64,000 bases of DNA. Origin: JANNNF01 sp040385825. Lineage in GTDB: Bacteria > Pseudomonadota > Alphaproteobacteria > Rhodobacterales > Rhodobacteraceae. The stretch lies in the NCBI GenBank assembly GCA_040385825.1, contig JAZKGQ010000007.1:90529-154528 (forward strand). Reading direction: 5' to 3'. Of this stretch, positions 34,060 to 42,470 are shown piece after piece. The notes below the pieces were generated by a model. The model did no database searches. It was not told where the DNA came from and saw only the letters and a program-made list of their open reading frames with translations. How positions within the stretch are numbered: the first letter of the stretch is position 1; each line of letters opens with the position of its first letter. The translations under genes were made by a program, and so were the position numbers.

Positions 34060-34812
34060 ATGATCGTTAGCAAGACGAACAATTTCATTTTCGTCCACAT
34101 TCCCAAGAATGCTGGCACTACAATCGAGACGCTGCTGCTGAAGCACCTCAATCCTGAGTCCGATATGCATTTTTCGCCGCGCGCGCAAATACCGGACAAT
34201 CGTGCCCTTTTCGGAATCCCGCCTGAGACGACCATTGACAAACACGTCACGACTCCTCGCCTTCGCGCTGCGATGCGGAAGGCCGATTTCGACAGTTACT
34301 TCAGCTTTTCCTTCAGCAGAAACCCCTATTCACGCTGCTACTCATGCTACAAATTCCTGATCGCCGCTGCCAATCGAGACATTGCTATCAAAGAACGGGG
34401 CAAGGTCTTGCCGCCACATCTGGAAAAGCATCGCATCAGTCGCGCCAAGGTGCTGGACATGAGCTTTGATGACATTTGCGCCGACCTGCCCACTTCGGCG
34501 ATGTCCTATGGCCTGATGCGCACCCAGACCACATGGCTGCCCCAGCCCAACAGCGTCAACTTCGTCGGCAGTCTGGAAAACCTTTCGCAGGACTTGCACC
34601 ACATCTATCGCACTGTGGGCCTGCCACTCGAAAGCCTGGCCACGATCCCGCGTGAAAATGTCAAGACCACCACCGGAGGCTGGCGCGGCATGTCGGCGGC
34701 ATCGGCGCAGGCTATCCGCAAGTTCTATGCCGAAGATTTCGAGCGTTTCGGTTACAGCACCGATTTCGACGCAGATGACAAGCCTGCCGCCAAGGCCCCT
34801 ACCCCCAACTAA
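34060..34812 (+). CDS. Sulfotransferase family 2-like protein
   Basis: 250 residues. The 5'-phosphosulfate-binding loop is visible as FVHIPKNAGTTIETLL near the N-terminus, and the 3'-phosphate region as FSRNPYSRCYSCYKFL. These motifs fit PAPS-dependent carbohydrate sulfotransferases that modify surface glycans. It has no signal or membrane segment. ATG 34060 follows GAAGGACTCGCACG. It is inserted between the sucC-side lipoprotein and sucD, and sucD starts 17 bases after its stop, so it is probably read through in the suc transcript. The acceptor is unknown. A 212-base stretch before it (33848-34059) shows no other gene. Confidence 0.8.
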   Translation: MIVSKTNNFIFVHIPKNAGTTIETLLLKHLNPESDMHFSPRAQIPDNRALFGIPPETTIDKHVTTPRLRAAMRKADFDSYFSFSFSRNPYSRCYSCYKFLIAAANRDIAIKERGKVLPPHLEKHRISRAKVLDMSFDDICADLPTSAMSYGLMRTQTTWLPQPNSVNFVGSLENLSQDLHHIYRTVGLPLESLATIPRENVKTTTGGWRGMSAASAQAIRKFYAEDFERFGYSTDFDADDKPAAKAPTPN

Positions 34813-34829
34813 CCCCAGAAAGCACGCCC

Positions 34830-35714
34830 ATGTCCGTACTCGTCAACGCAAACACCCGCCTGATCTGCCAGGGTTTCACCGGCAGCCAGGGCACGTTCCA
34901 TTCCGAGCAGGCCATCGCCTATGGCACCAGAATGGTCGGCGGGGTCACGCCCGGCAAGGGCGGGTCCACCCATCTGGATCTGCCGGTGTTCAACTCGGTG
35001 CATGAGGCCCGCGCGGCCACCGACGCCAATGCCACCGTGATCTATGTGCCGCCGCCCTTTGCCGCGGACTCGATCCTCGAAGCCATCGACGCCGAGCTGG
35101 AATTGATCGTCTGCATCACCGAAGGCATCCCGGTGCTGGACATGATGAAGGTGAAGCGCGCGCTGGAAGGGTCGAAATCCCGCCTGATCGGGCCGAACTG
35201 CCCCGGCGTGATGACGCCGGGCGAATGCAAGATCGGCATCATGCCCGGCAGCATCTTTTCGCGCGGATCGGTCGGGGTTGTGTCGCGCTCGGGCACGCTG
35301 ACCTATGAGGCCGTCAAGCAGACAACGGATGTGGGCCTTGGCCAATCGACCGCCGTGGGCATCGGCGGCGACCCCATCAAGGGGTCCGAACACCTTGATA
35401 TCCTTGAGATGTTCCTGGCAGACCCCGAAACCCACTCGATCATCATGATCGGCGAGATCGGCGGCGCGGCTGAGGAAGAAGCCGCACAGTTCCTGGCGGA
35501 CGAGAAAAAGCGTGGCCGCTGGAAACCCACCGCAGGCTTCATCGCCGGCCGCACCGCCCCCCCCGGCCGCCGCATGGGCCATGCCGGTGCCATCGTGGCA
35601 GGCGGCAAGGGCGACGCGGAAAGCAAGATCGAGGCGATGAAATCCGCAGGCATCGTGGTGGCCGACAGCCCGGCGACGCTTGGCGAAGCTGTGATGAAGG
35701 CGATCAAGGGCTGA
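34830..35714 (+). CDS. sucD: Succinyl-CoA synthetase alpha subunit
   Basis: CoA-binding and phosphohistidine subunit. The 294-residue protein begins with NANTRLICQGFTGSQGTFHS, then GGVTPGKGGSTHLDLPVFN and IGPNCPGVMTPGE. The phosphorylated histidine is H251 in RRMGHAGAIVAGG. It pairs with SucC although the two genes are 1.4 kb apart. ATG 34830 follows CCCCAGAAAG, a weak ribosome-binding site, suggesting coupling to the upstream sulfotransferase gene. Confidence 0.97.
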   Translation: MSVLVNANTRLICQGFTGSQGTFHSEQAIAYGTRMVGGVTPGKGGSTHLDLPVFNSVHEARAATDANATVIYVPPPFAADSILEAIDAELELIVCITEGIPVLDMMKVKRALEGSKSRLIGPNCPGVMTPGECKIGIMPGSIFSRGSVGVVSRSGTLTYEAVKQTTDVGLGQSTAVGIGGDPIKGSEHLDILEMFLADPETHSIIMIGEIGGAAEEEAAQFLADEKKRGRWKPTAGFIAGRTAPPGRRMGHAGAIVAGGKGDAESKIEAMKSAGIVVADSPATLGEAVMKAIKG

Positions 35715-35735
35715 TCCGTCCTTGAAAATGAATGG

Positions 35736-35791
35736 GTAGGGCGGGGTTCACCCCGCCTTGCCATCAAACGGCGGGGTGAACCCCGCCCTAC
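35736..35791. repeat. Long palindromic repeat between sucD and sucA
   Basis: GTAGGGCGGGGTTCACCCCG (35736 on, arm to 35757) pairs perfectly with the arm 35770-35791 across a 12-base loop. Each arm is itself nearly palindromic. The same 18-base core occurs twice at 40047-40096, after sucB. It looks like a REP-like intercistronic element that may set transcript stability within the suc operon. Confidence 0.8.
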
Positions 35792-35806
35792 CGAAAAGGT
35801 GTTCCC

Positions 35807-38773
35807 ATGACCGAACAATCCACCGCCGCCTTTGCCGCTGGCTCTTTCATGGACGGCGCGAACGCCGATTACATCGACCAGCTTGCCGCCCGTCATGCCG
35901 CCGACCCCGCGTCGGTCGATGCGGCCTGGGCCGAGTTTTTCCGCAGCCTTGGCGACAGCGAGATGGACGCCAAGCGCGCCGCCGAAGGGCCAAGCTGGGC
36001 ACGGCGCGACTGGCCGCCGACCCCTGCCGATGATCTGACCGCTGCGATGACCGGCGAATGGCCTGTCATGGCCCCGGCGCGCGACGCGAAGGCCGCCGGT
36101 GCCAAGATTGCCGCCAAAGCCGCCGAACAGGGTGTGACCCTGACCGACGCCGATATTCAGCGCGCCGTGCTGGATTCGATCCGCGCCATCATGATCATCC
36201 GCGCCTACCGCATCCGTGGCCATCTGGCCGCCGACCTCGACCCGCTGAAGATCACCGAAACCGGCAGCCACCCCGAGCTTGACCCCGCGTCCTATGGGTT
36301 CACCGAAGCCGACATGGACCGACCCATCTTCATCGACAACGTGCTGGGCCTGACCCACGCGTCGATGCGCCAGATCGTCGAGATCGTGAAGCGCACCTAT
36401 TGCGGCACCTTCGCGCTGCAATACATGCACATCTCGAACCCCGAGCAGGCGGCCTGGCTGAAGGAACGGATCGAGGGCTACGGCAAGGAAATCGCCTTCA
36501 CCCGCGAAGGCCGTCGCGCCATTCTGAACAAGCTGGTCGAGGCCGAGGGGTTCGAGAAGTTCCTGCATGTCAAGTACATGGGCACCAAGCGCTTTGGTCT
36601 GGACGGCGGCGAAAGCCTGATCCCGGCGATGGAGCAGATCATCAAGCGCGGCGGCAATCTGGGGGTGAAGGACATCATCATCGGCATGCCGCACCGGGGC
36701 CGCCTGTCGGTTCTGGCGAATGTGATGATGAAACCCTATCGCGCGATTTTCCACGAATTTCAGGGCGGCAGCTACAAACCCGAAGATGTCGATGGCTCGG
36801 GCGACGTGAAGTACCACCTTGGCGCCTCCTCAGACCGCACGTTTGATTCAAACACCGTGCATCTGTCGCTGACCGCGAACCCCAGCCACCTTGAGGCCGT
36901 GAACCCGGTCGTTCTGGGCAAGGCACGCGCCAAGCAGGATCAGTTGAACGACATCGAAACCCGGTCGGCCGTGCTGCCGATCTTGCTGCATGGCGATGCG
37001 GCCTTTGCGGGCCAGGGCGTGGTGGCCGAATGCTTTGGCCTGTCGGGCCTGCGCGGCCACCGCACCGGGGGCACCATTCATATCGTGGTGAACAACCAGA
37101 TCGGCTTTACCACAGCCCCCTCCTTCAGCCGCTCCAGCCCCTATCCCACCGACATTGCGCTGATGGTCGAGGCCCCGATTTTCCACGTCAACGGGGATGA
37201 CCCCGAGGCTGTGGTCCATGCCGCCCGCGTGGCGACAGAATACCGCCAGACTTTCCACAAGGATGTGGTGCTGGACATCTTCTGCTACCGCCGCTTTGGT
37301 CACAACGAAGGCGACGAGCCGATGTTCACCAACCCGGCGATGTACACCCAGATCAAAAAGCACAAGACCACCTTGCAGCTTTACACCGAACGTCTGGTGG
37401 CCGACGGGCTGATCCCGGAGGGTGAGATCGAGGATATGAAGGCGGCCTTCCAGGCCCGTCTGAACGAGGAATTCGAGGTCGGCAAATCCTTCAAGCCCAA
37501 CAAGGCCGACTGGCTGGACGGGCGCTGGAAGAACATGGCCGCCAAGGATCTGGACAATTACCAGCGCGGCGAAACCTGGATCAAGCCCGAGACGATGGCC
37601 GAAATCGGCACCGCGCTGACCACGCTGCCCGAAGGGTTCGACACCCACAAGACGGTGATCCGACAATTGGACGCCAAGGCCAAGATGTTCGCTGAAGGCC
37701 GCGGGTTCGACTGGGCCACCGCCGAGGCGATGGCCTTTGGCAGCCTTGCCGTCGAAGGCTTCCCCGTGCGTCTGTCGGGGCAGGATTGCACCCGTGGCAC
37801 CTTCAGCCAGCGCCATTCCGGCATCATCAACCAGACCACCGAAGAACGCTATTACCCGCTGAACCACATCCGCGCAGGCCAGGCGCGGTATGAGGTGATC
37901 GATTCCATGCTGTCGGAATATGCGGTGCTGGGGTTCGAGTACGGCTATTCGCTGACCGAACCGAATGCGCTGGTGATGTGGGAAGCCCAGTTCGGCGACT
38001 TCGCCAATGGCGCGCAGATCATGTTCGACCAGTTCATCAACTCGGGCGAATCCAAATGGTTGCGGATGTCGGGTCTGGTGATGCTGCTGCCGCATGGCTG
38101 GGAAGGTCAGGGGCCGGAACATTCCTCGGCGCGTCTGGAACGCTTCTTGCAGAACTCGGCAGAAGACAACTGGATTGTGGCCAACTGCTCGACCCCGGCC
38201 AACTACTTCCACATCCTGCGTCGTCAGTTGCACCGCAGCTATCGCAAGCCGCTGGTGCTGATGACGCCGAAATCCCTGCTGCGCCATCCGATGTGCGTCA
38301 GCGATGCCGCCGATTTCACCGACGGGTCCACCTTCCACCGCGTGCTGTGGGATGATGCGCAAAAGGGCCATTCGGAAATCGCGCTGAAACCGGATGCGCA
38401 GATCAAGCGGGTCGTAATGTGTTCGGGCAAGGTCTATTATGACCTGCTGGCCGAACGCGATGCGCGCGGTCTGGACGACACCTATCTGCTGCGGGTGGAA
38501 CAGTTGTACCCGGTGCCCACCATCTCGCTGACGCAGGAATTGTCGCGCTTCAAGGGGGCAGAGATCATCTGGTGTCAGGAAGAACCCAAGAACCAGGGGG
38601 CCTGGTCCTTCATCGAACCCGAGCTTGAAACGATCCTGACCAAGATCGGGGCGACCCGGACCCGGCCGAAATACGCGGGCCGCCTGCCCTCGGCCTCGCC
38701 CGCCACCGGCCTTGCCAGCCGCCACAAACGCGAACAAGAGGCGCTTGTCGCCGCAGCCCTTGGCCTCGCCTGA
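35807..38773 (+). CDS. sucA: 2-oxoglutarate dehydrogenase E1 component
   Basis: Thiamine-diphosphate-dependent decarboxylase of the 2-oxoglutarate dehydrogenase complex; 988 residues, normal for the family. The N-terminus GSFMDGANADYIDQLAARHA contains the E2-binding segment. TPP and substrate motifs include GMPHRGRLSVLANVM, HLSLTANPSHLEAVNPVV, GDAAFAGQGVVAE and VNNQIGFTT. The C-terminal half has QDCTRGTFSQRHSGI and EFGY-type EYGYSLTEPNALVMWEAQF. It is followed by sucB 54 bases later; the pair GGAGGATTGAAATG couples them. Confidence 0.98.
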   Translation: MTEQSTAAFAAGSFMDGANADYIDQLAARHAADPASVDAAWAEFFRSLGDSEMDAKRAAEGPSWARRDWPPTPADDLTAAMTGEWPVMAPARDAKAAGAKIAAKAAEQGVTLTDADIQRAVLDSIRAIMIIRAYRIRGHLAADLDPLKITETGSHPELDPASYGFTEADMDRPIFIDNVLGLTHASMRQIVEIVKRTYCGTFALQYMHISNPEQAAWLKERIEGYGKEIAFTREGRRAILNKLVEAEGFEKFLHVKYMGTKRFGLDGGESLIPAMEQIIKRGGNLGVKDIIIGMPHRGRLSVLANVMMKPYRAIFHEFQGGSYKPEDVDGSGDVKYHLGASSDRTFDSNTVHLSLTANPSHLEAVNPVVLGKARAKQDQLNDIETRSAVLPILLHGDAAFAGQGVVAECFGLSGLRGHRTGGTIHIVVNNQIGFTTAPSFSRSSPYPTDIALMVEAPIFHVNGDDPEAVVHAARVATEYRQTFHKDVVLDIFCYRRFGHNEGDEPMFTNPAMYTQIKKHKTTLQLYTERLVADGLIPEGEIEDMKAAFQARLNEEFEVGKSFKPNKADWLDGRWKNMAAKDLDNYQRGETWIKPETMAEIGTALTTLPEGFDTHKTVIRQLDAKAKMFAEGRGFDWATAEAMAFGSLAVEGFPVRLSGQDCTRGTFSQRHSGIINQTTEERYYPLNHIRAGQARYEVIDSMLSEYAVLGFEYGYSLTEPNALVMWEAQFGDFANGAQIMFDQFINSGESKWLRMSGLVMLLPHGWEGQGPEHSSARLERFLQNSAEDNWIVANCSTPANYFHILRRQLHRSYRKPLVLMTPKSLLRHPMCVSDAADFTDGSTFHRVLWDDAQKGHSEIALKPDAQIKRVVMCSGKVYYDLLAERDARGLDDTYLLRVEQLYPVPTISLTQELSRFKGAEIIWCQEEPKNQGAWSFIEPELETILTKIGATRTRPKYAGRLPSASPATGLASRHKREQEALVAAALGLA

Positions 38774-38827
38774 CCCTTTTTACCGGCCCGAAGGCCAAAT
38801 CGAACGCCATAGGCGTGGAGGATTGAA

Positions 38828-40039
38828 ATGACCGATGTGATGGTGCCCGCCCTTGGCGAATCCGTATCCGAAGCCACCGTGTCGACCTGGTTCAAGAAAC
38901 CCGGCGATGCGGTCAAGCAGGACGAAATGCTGTGCGAGCTTGAAACCGACAAAGTCTCGGTCGAGGTGCCCAGCCCGGTGTCGGGGGTTCTGGCCGAAAT
39001 CCTTGCCCCCGAAGGCACCACTGTTGCCGCCAATGCCCGCCTTGCCATTGTGACCGAAGGGGCGGCGGCAGCGGCAAAACCCGCGAAAGAGGCGCCTGTG
39101 GCTGCGGTGGCCGCAGCGGCGGCCCCTGCGGCGAAGGACGTGGAAGATGCGCCTTCCGCCAAGAAGGCGATGGCCGAGGCCGGACTTGCCGCCGGGCAGG
39201 TCACCGGCACCGGCCGCGATGGCCGCGTGATGAAGGAAGACGTGGCCGCCGCCGTGGCAGCCCCCGCCGCCGCCCCGATTGCGGTCGCCACCCCGGCGCC
39301 GGTCGCCCTGCCCCGCGCCCCCGTGCCCGCCGATGACGCCGCCCGCGAGGAACGGGTCAAGATGACCCGCCTGCGCGCGACCATCGCCCGCCGCCTGAAG
39401 GACGCACAGAACACCGCCGCCATGCTGACCACCTATAACGAGGTGGACATGTCGGGCATCATGTCCTTGCGCAACGAATACAAGGACATGTTTGAAAAGA
39501 AGCACGGCGTGAAGCTGGGTTTCATGTCGTTTTTCGTCAAGGCCTGCACCCATGCGCTGAAAGAAATCCCGGAAGTGAACGCCGAGATCGACGGGCAGGA
39601 TGTGGTCTACAAGAACTACGTCCACATGGGCGTCGCGGTCGGCACGCCGAATGGCCTCGTGGTTCCCGTGGTGCGCGACGCCGACCAGATGGGCTTTGCC
39701 GCGATCGAGAAGAAAATCTCGGAACTGGGCCTGCGCGCCCGTGATGGCAAGCTGTCGATGGCCGAAATGCAGGGCGGGTCGTTCACCATCTCGAACGGCG
39801 GCGTCTATGGCTCGCTGATGTCCTCGCCCATCCTGAACCCGCCGCAGTCCGGTATTCTGGGCATGCACAAGATCCAGGACCGCCCGGTTGTGGTGAACGG
39901 GGCCATCGTGATCCGCCCGATGATGTATCTGGCGCTGTCTTACGACCACCGGATCGTCGACGGCAAAGGGGCGGTGACCTTCCTTGTGCGCGTCAAAGAG
40001 GCGCTGGAAGACCCGCGCCGGTTGTTGATGGATTTGTGA
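38828..40039 (+). CDS. sucB: Dihydrolipoyl succinyltransferase, E2 of 2-oxoglutarate dehydrogenase
   Basis: 403 residues. One lipoyl domain (1-75) has K42 in ETDKVSVEVPSP as the lipoylated lysine. An Ala/Pro/Lys-rich linker is followed by the peripheral-subunit-binding domain (KKAMAEAGLAAGQVTGTGRD) and, after a second linker, the catalytic domain with LSYDHRIVDGKGAVTFL bearing the active-site histidine and aspartate. It assembles the 24-mer core for SucA and Lpd. GGAGGATTGAA is a strong ribosome-binding site. Confidence 0.98.
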   Translation: MTDVMVPALGESVSEATVSTWFKKPGDAVKQDEMLCELETDKVSVEVPSPVSGVLAEILAPEGTTVAANARLAIVTEGAAAAAKPAKEAPVAAVAAAAAPAAKDVEDAPSAKKAMAEAGLAAGQVTGTGRDGRVMKEDVAAAVAAPAAAPIAVATPAPVALPRAPVPADDAAREERVKMTRLRATIARRLKDAQNTAAMLTTYNEVDMSGIMSLRNEYKDMFEKKHGVKLGFMSFFVKACTHALKEIPEVNAEIDGQDVVYKNYVHMGVAVGTPNGLVVPVVRDADQMGFAAIEKKISELGLRARDGKLSMAEMQGGSFTISNGGVYGSLMSSPILNPPQSGILGMHKIQDRPVVVNGAIVIRPMMYLALSYDHRIVDGKGAVTFLVRVKEALEDPRRLLMDL

Positions 40040-40046
40040 GGGTTGG

Positions 40047-40096
40047 GGCGGGGTGAACCCCGCCCACCCCATCCGTAGGGCGGGGTTCACCCCGCC
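40047..40096. repeat. Second copy of the suc-operon palindromic repeat
   Basis: GGCGGGGTGAACCCCGCC (40047-40064) and GGCGGGGTTCACCCCGCC (40079-40096) are separated by 14 bases, in the opposite order to the copy at 35736-35791. It begins eight bases after the sucB stop and ends 22 bases before the next start. Confidence 0.8.
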
Positions 40097-40118
40097 TTCC
40101 CAACGAAAGGCCCCACCC

Positions 40119-40361
40119 ATGCAACTGATCCTCCACCTGACCACGCCTTCTTACGACACATGGAAAACCGCCTTCGATGCGGACGCCGAAAACCGCGCGG
40201 CGGCGGGGCTGACCATGATGCAGATATGGCGCGGCGCCGATGATGCGGGCGAAGTGACCGTCCTGTTCAGCGTCAGCGACCGCAAGCGCGCGCAGGACTG
40301 GCTGGACAAGGAAGCAGGTTTTGGCCGCACCGCCACCGCCCATTTCCTGAAAACCGCCTGA
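40119..40361 (+). CDS. Small uncharacterised protein between sucB and lpd
   Basis: 80 residues: MQLILHLTTPSYDTWKTAFD, then AENRAAAGLTMMQIWRGADD, then EVTVLFSVSDRKRAQDWLDK. The alternating strand-helix pattern suggests a single ferredoxin-like alpha/beta fold, as in DUF or antibiotic-monooxygenase-like dimeric domains, but no known family is assigned. It is soluble. It lies in the suc operon after the palindromic repeat. Confidence 0.7.
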   Translation: MQLILHLTTPSYDTWKTAFDADAENRAAAGLTMMQIWRGADDAGEVTVLFSVSDRKRAQDWLDKEAGFGRTATAHFLKTA

Positions 40362-40401
40362 CCCCATGCCAACCCGCGCCCCCCTCACAAGACCGCAGCC
40401 C

Positions 40402-40422
40402 CCCTCCCCCTTGTGGGGAGGG
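40402..40422. repeat. CCCTCCCC/GGGGAGGG hairpin in a G/C-tract
   Basis: CCCTCCCC-CTTGT-GGGGAGGG sits in a strand-asymmetric stretch (40396-40480) with further G-runs and then CCCCCCATCCCCTCCCTC. It may be a degenerate repeat element or could fold as G-quadruplex DNA. No T-run follows. Confidence 0.45.
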
Positions 40423-40508
40423 ATGGGGTGGGGGGCGTGGCCGTTCTGCAAAGCCCCCCATCCCCTCCCTCTTATGAGACGGCGAGCCGCCCTCGACTGG
40501 ACCCGAAA

Positions 40509-40904
40509 ATGACCGCTGAACTCACCGCCCTTGCCCTTGCAGGCCTGCTGCAAGCCGCGCAGTTCGCCCTGTTTGCCGTTCCGGCCAATCTGGAGCTTGG
40601 GCCGGGCTATACCTCCTCGGCGCGGGACCGGCCCCCCACACGGGCGCTGTCGGAAAAGACCGCCCGCCTGCAACGCGCGCTGAACAACCATTTCGAGGGG
40701 CTGATCCTGTTCACCCTTGCCGTGGTGGTCGTGACCCTTGGCCAGGCGTCCAGCGGCGTCACCCAAGCCGCGGCCTGGGTCTACCTCGCTGCCCGCGTTG
40801 CCTATATACCGGCCTATTATCTGGGCTTGCGGCCATGGCGGTCGGCAATCTGGATGGTGGGTTTTGCCGCGACCGTGACGATGATCCTCGCCGCGCTGAT
40901 CTGA
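40509..40904 (+). CDS. MAPEG family membrane protein
   Basis: 131 residues with four hydrophobic helices. The N-terminal LTALALAGLLQAAQFALFAV, the loop SEKTARLQRALNNHFEGLIL and the C-terminal ARVAYIPAYYLGLRPWRSAIW match the membrane-associated eicosanoid/glutathione metabolism (MAPEG) family pattern, especially RxxxxxxNxxE. Bacterial members have glutathione-transferase-like or unknown activity. It sits between the 80-residue gene and lpd in the suc operon. Confidence 0.85.
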   Translation: MTAELTALALAGLLQAAQFALFAVPANLELGPGYTSSARDRPPTRALSEKTARLQRALNNHFEGLILFTLAVVVVTLGQASSGVTQAAAWVYLAARVAYIPAYYLGLRPWRSAIWMVGFAATVTMILAALI

Positions 40905-40968
40905 AACCCTTGTGAAAACGGCTGTGCGTCCCGCAAGCCCGACCGACCGAAACCGAAGGAAGCGACCC

Positions 40969-42354
40969 ATGGCAAGTTTTGACGCAATCATCATTGGGGC
41001 CGGCCCCGGCGGCTATGTCTGCGCCATCCGGGCCGCACAACTGGGGCTGAACGTCGCCGTGGTCGAAGGCCGCGACACACTTGGCGGCACCTGCCTGAAC
41101 GTCGGCTGCATCCCGTCGAAGGCGCTGCTGAACGCCACGCATCAACTGCACGAAGTGCATGAGAACTTTGAGAAAATGGGCCTGATGGGGGCAAACCCCA
41201 CCGTCGACTGGGCCAGGATGCAGGCCTACAAGCAAGACGTGGTGAACGGCAACACCAAGGGCATCGAGTTTCTGTTCAAGAAGAACAAGATCACCTGGCT
41301 GAAAGGCTGGGCCACCATTCCCGCCCCCGGTCAGGTCAAGGTCGGCGACGAGGTGCACGAGGCCAAAAACATCGTCATCGCCACCGGCTCCGAACCCTCT
41401 GCCCTGCCCGGTGTCACTGTGGATGAGCGGATCGTCGTCACCTCGACCGGAGCCTTGACCCTGTCCACCATTCCCAAAACCATGGTGGTGATCGGGGCCG
41501 GGGTGATCGGGCTTGAAATGGGGTCGGCCTATGCCCGGCTTGGCACGGCGGTTACTGTGGTGGAATATCTGGATGCCATCACACCCGGCATGGATGCCGA
41601 AGTGGCCAAGACCTTCCAGAAGATCCTGACCAAACAGGGCTTCAAGTTCATTCTTGGCGCGGCCGTGCAGAAGGTGGACACCACCGATACCGGCGCGACA
41701 GTCACTTACAAGCTGCGCAAGAACGACACCGAAGCCAGCCTTGCGGCCGATGTCGTGCTGGTCGCGACCGGGCGCAAACCCTTTACCACCGGCCTGGGGC
41801 TGGAGGCTTTGGGCGTGGAAATGCTGCCGCGCGGTCAGGTCAAGACTGATCATTTCGCTACCAACATCAAAGGCTTGTACGCCATTGGCGACGCGATTGT
41901 CGGCCCGATGCTGGCGCACAAGGCCGAGGACGAGGGCACCGCACTGGCCGAGATCATGGCCGGAAAGTCGGGCCATGTGAATTATGGCGTCATTCCCGGA
42001 GTTATCTACACGGTTCCCGAAGTGGCTAATGTGGGCCAGACCGAAGAGCAGTTGAAGGAACAGGGCCGCGCCTACAAGGTCGGCAAATTCCCCTTCATGG
42101 GCAATGCGCGGGCCAAGGCGGTGTTTCAGGCCGACGGCTTTGTCAAACTGCTTGCCGATGCCGCCACCGACCGCATTCTGGGCGCGCATATCATCGGCCC
42201 CGGCGCGGGCGATCTGATCCACGAGGTTTGCGTGGCGATGGAATTTGGCGCGTCAGCTCAGGATCTGGCGCTGACCTGCCACGCCCACCCGACCTACAGC
42301 GAGGCTGTGCGCGAGGCAGCTATGGCTTGCGGTGACGGGGCGATCCACGCCTGA
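40969..42354 (+). CDS. lpd: Dihydrolipoyl dehydrogenase (E3)
   Basis: Flavoprotein that reoxidises the lipoyl groups of 2-oxoglutarate dehydrogenase with NAD. The 461-residue protein begins DAIIIGAGPGGYVCAIRAAQ, with the redox disulfide C42/C47 in GGTCLNVGCIPSK, NAD-binding VVIGAGVIGLEMGSAYARLG, ATGRKPFT and the C-terminal catalytic His/Glu in CHAHPTYSEAVREAA. ATG 40969 follows GAAGGAAGCGACCC. It completes the suc operon and is followed by stem-loops. Confidence 0.97.
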   Translation: MASFDAIIIGAGPGGYVCAIRAAQLGLNVAVVEGRDTLGGTCLNVGCIPSKALLNATHQLHEVHENFEKMGLMGANPTVDWARMQAYKQDVVNGNTKGIEFLFKKNKITWLKGWATIPAPGQVKVGDEVHEAKNIVIATGSEPSALPGVTVDERIVVTSTGALTLSTIPKTMVVIGAGVIGLEMGSAYARLGTAVTVVEYLDAITPGMDAEVAKTFQKILTKQGFKFILGAAVQKVDTTDTGATVTYKLRKNDTEASLAADVVLVATGRKPFTTGLGLEALGVEMLPRGQVKTDHFATNIKGLYAIGDAIVGPMLAHKAEDEGTALAEIMAGKSGHVNYGVIPGVIYTVPEVANVGQTEEQLKEQGRAYKVGKFPFMGNARAKAVFQADGFVKLLADAATDRILGAHIIGPGAGDLIHEVCVAMEFGASAQDLALTCHAHPTYSEAVREAAMACGDGAIHA

Positions 42355-42365
42355 TCCCATCACAT

Positions 42366-42446
42366 TGGCCGAAATATCCCCGGCCTTCGCCGGGGCATGC
42401 CTCGGGGGGTGAGGCGCAACGCGCCGAGGGGGGCTGAAGGCCCCCC
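42366..42446 (+). repeat. AATATCC-type repeat after lpd
   Basis: TTGGCCGAAATATCCCCGGC is followed by a stem CCCCGGC-CTTC-GCCGGGG (42378-42395), GGTGAGGCGCAACGCGCC and the hairpin GGGGGGC-TGAAG-GCCCCCC (42428-42446). It aligns with the element at 20727-20781, which lacks the inner CCTTCGCC part. Confidence 0.7.
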
Positions 42447-42447
42447 T

Positions 42448-42470
42448 AAAATTATTCCTTCAATAATTTT
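42448..42470. terminator. Bidirectional terminator between lpd and GntR gene
   Basis: AAAATTATT-CCTTC-AATAATTTT is a perfect AT-rich palindrome directly after the GC hairpin at 42428-42446 and touching the stop of the minus-strand GntR gene (42469). T-runs exist on both strands, so it can end transcription from both sides. Confidence 0.7.

Noticed and set aside
36848..38737. 629-codon minus-strand frame opposite sucA
   Set aside because: Shadow of sucA; composition is Gly/Arg/His-rich and no domain is visible.
40396..40480. G/C-tract before the MAPEG gene as an origin or regulatory site
   Set aside because: No DnaA boxes or recognised pattern; it is only strand-asymmetric low-complexity sequence with one hairpin.
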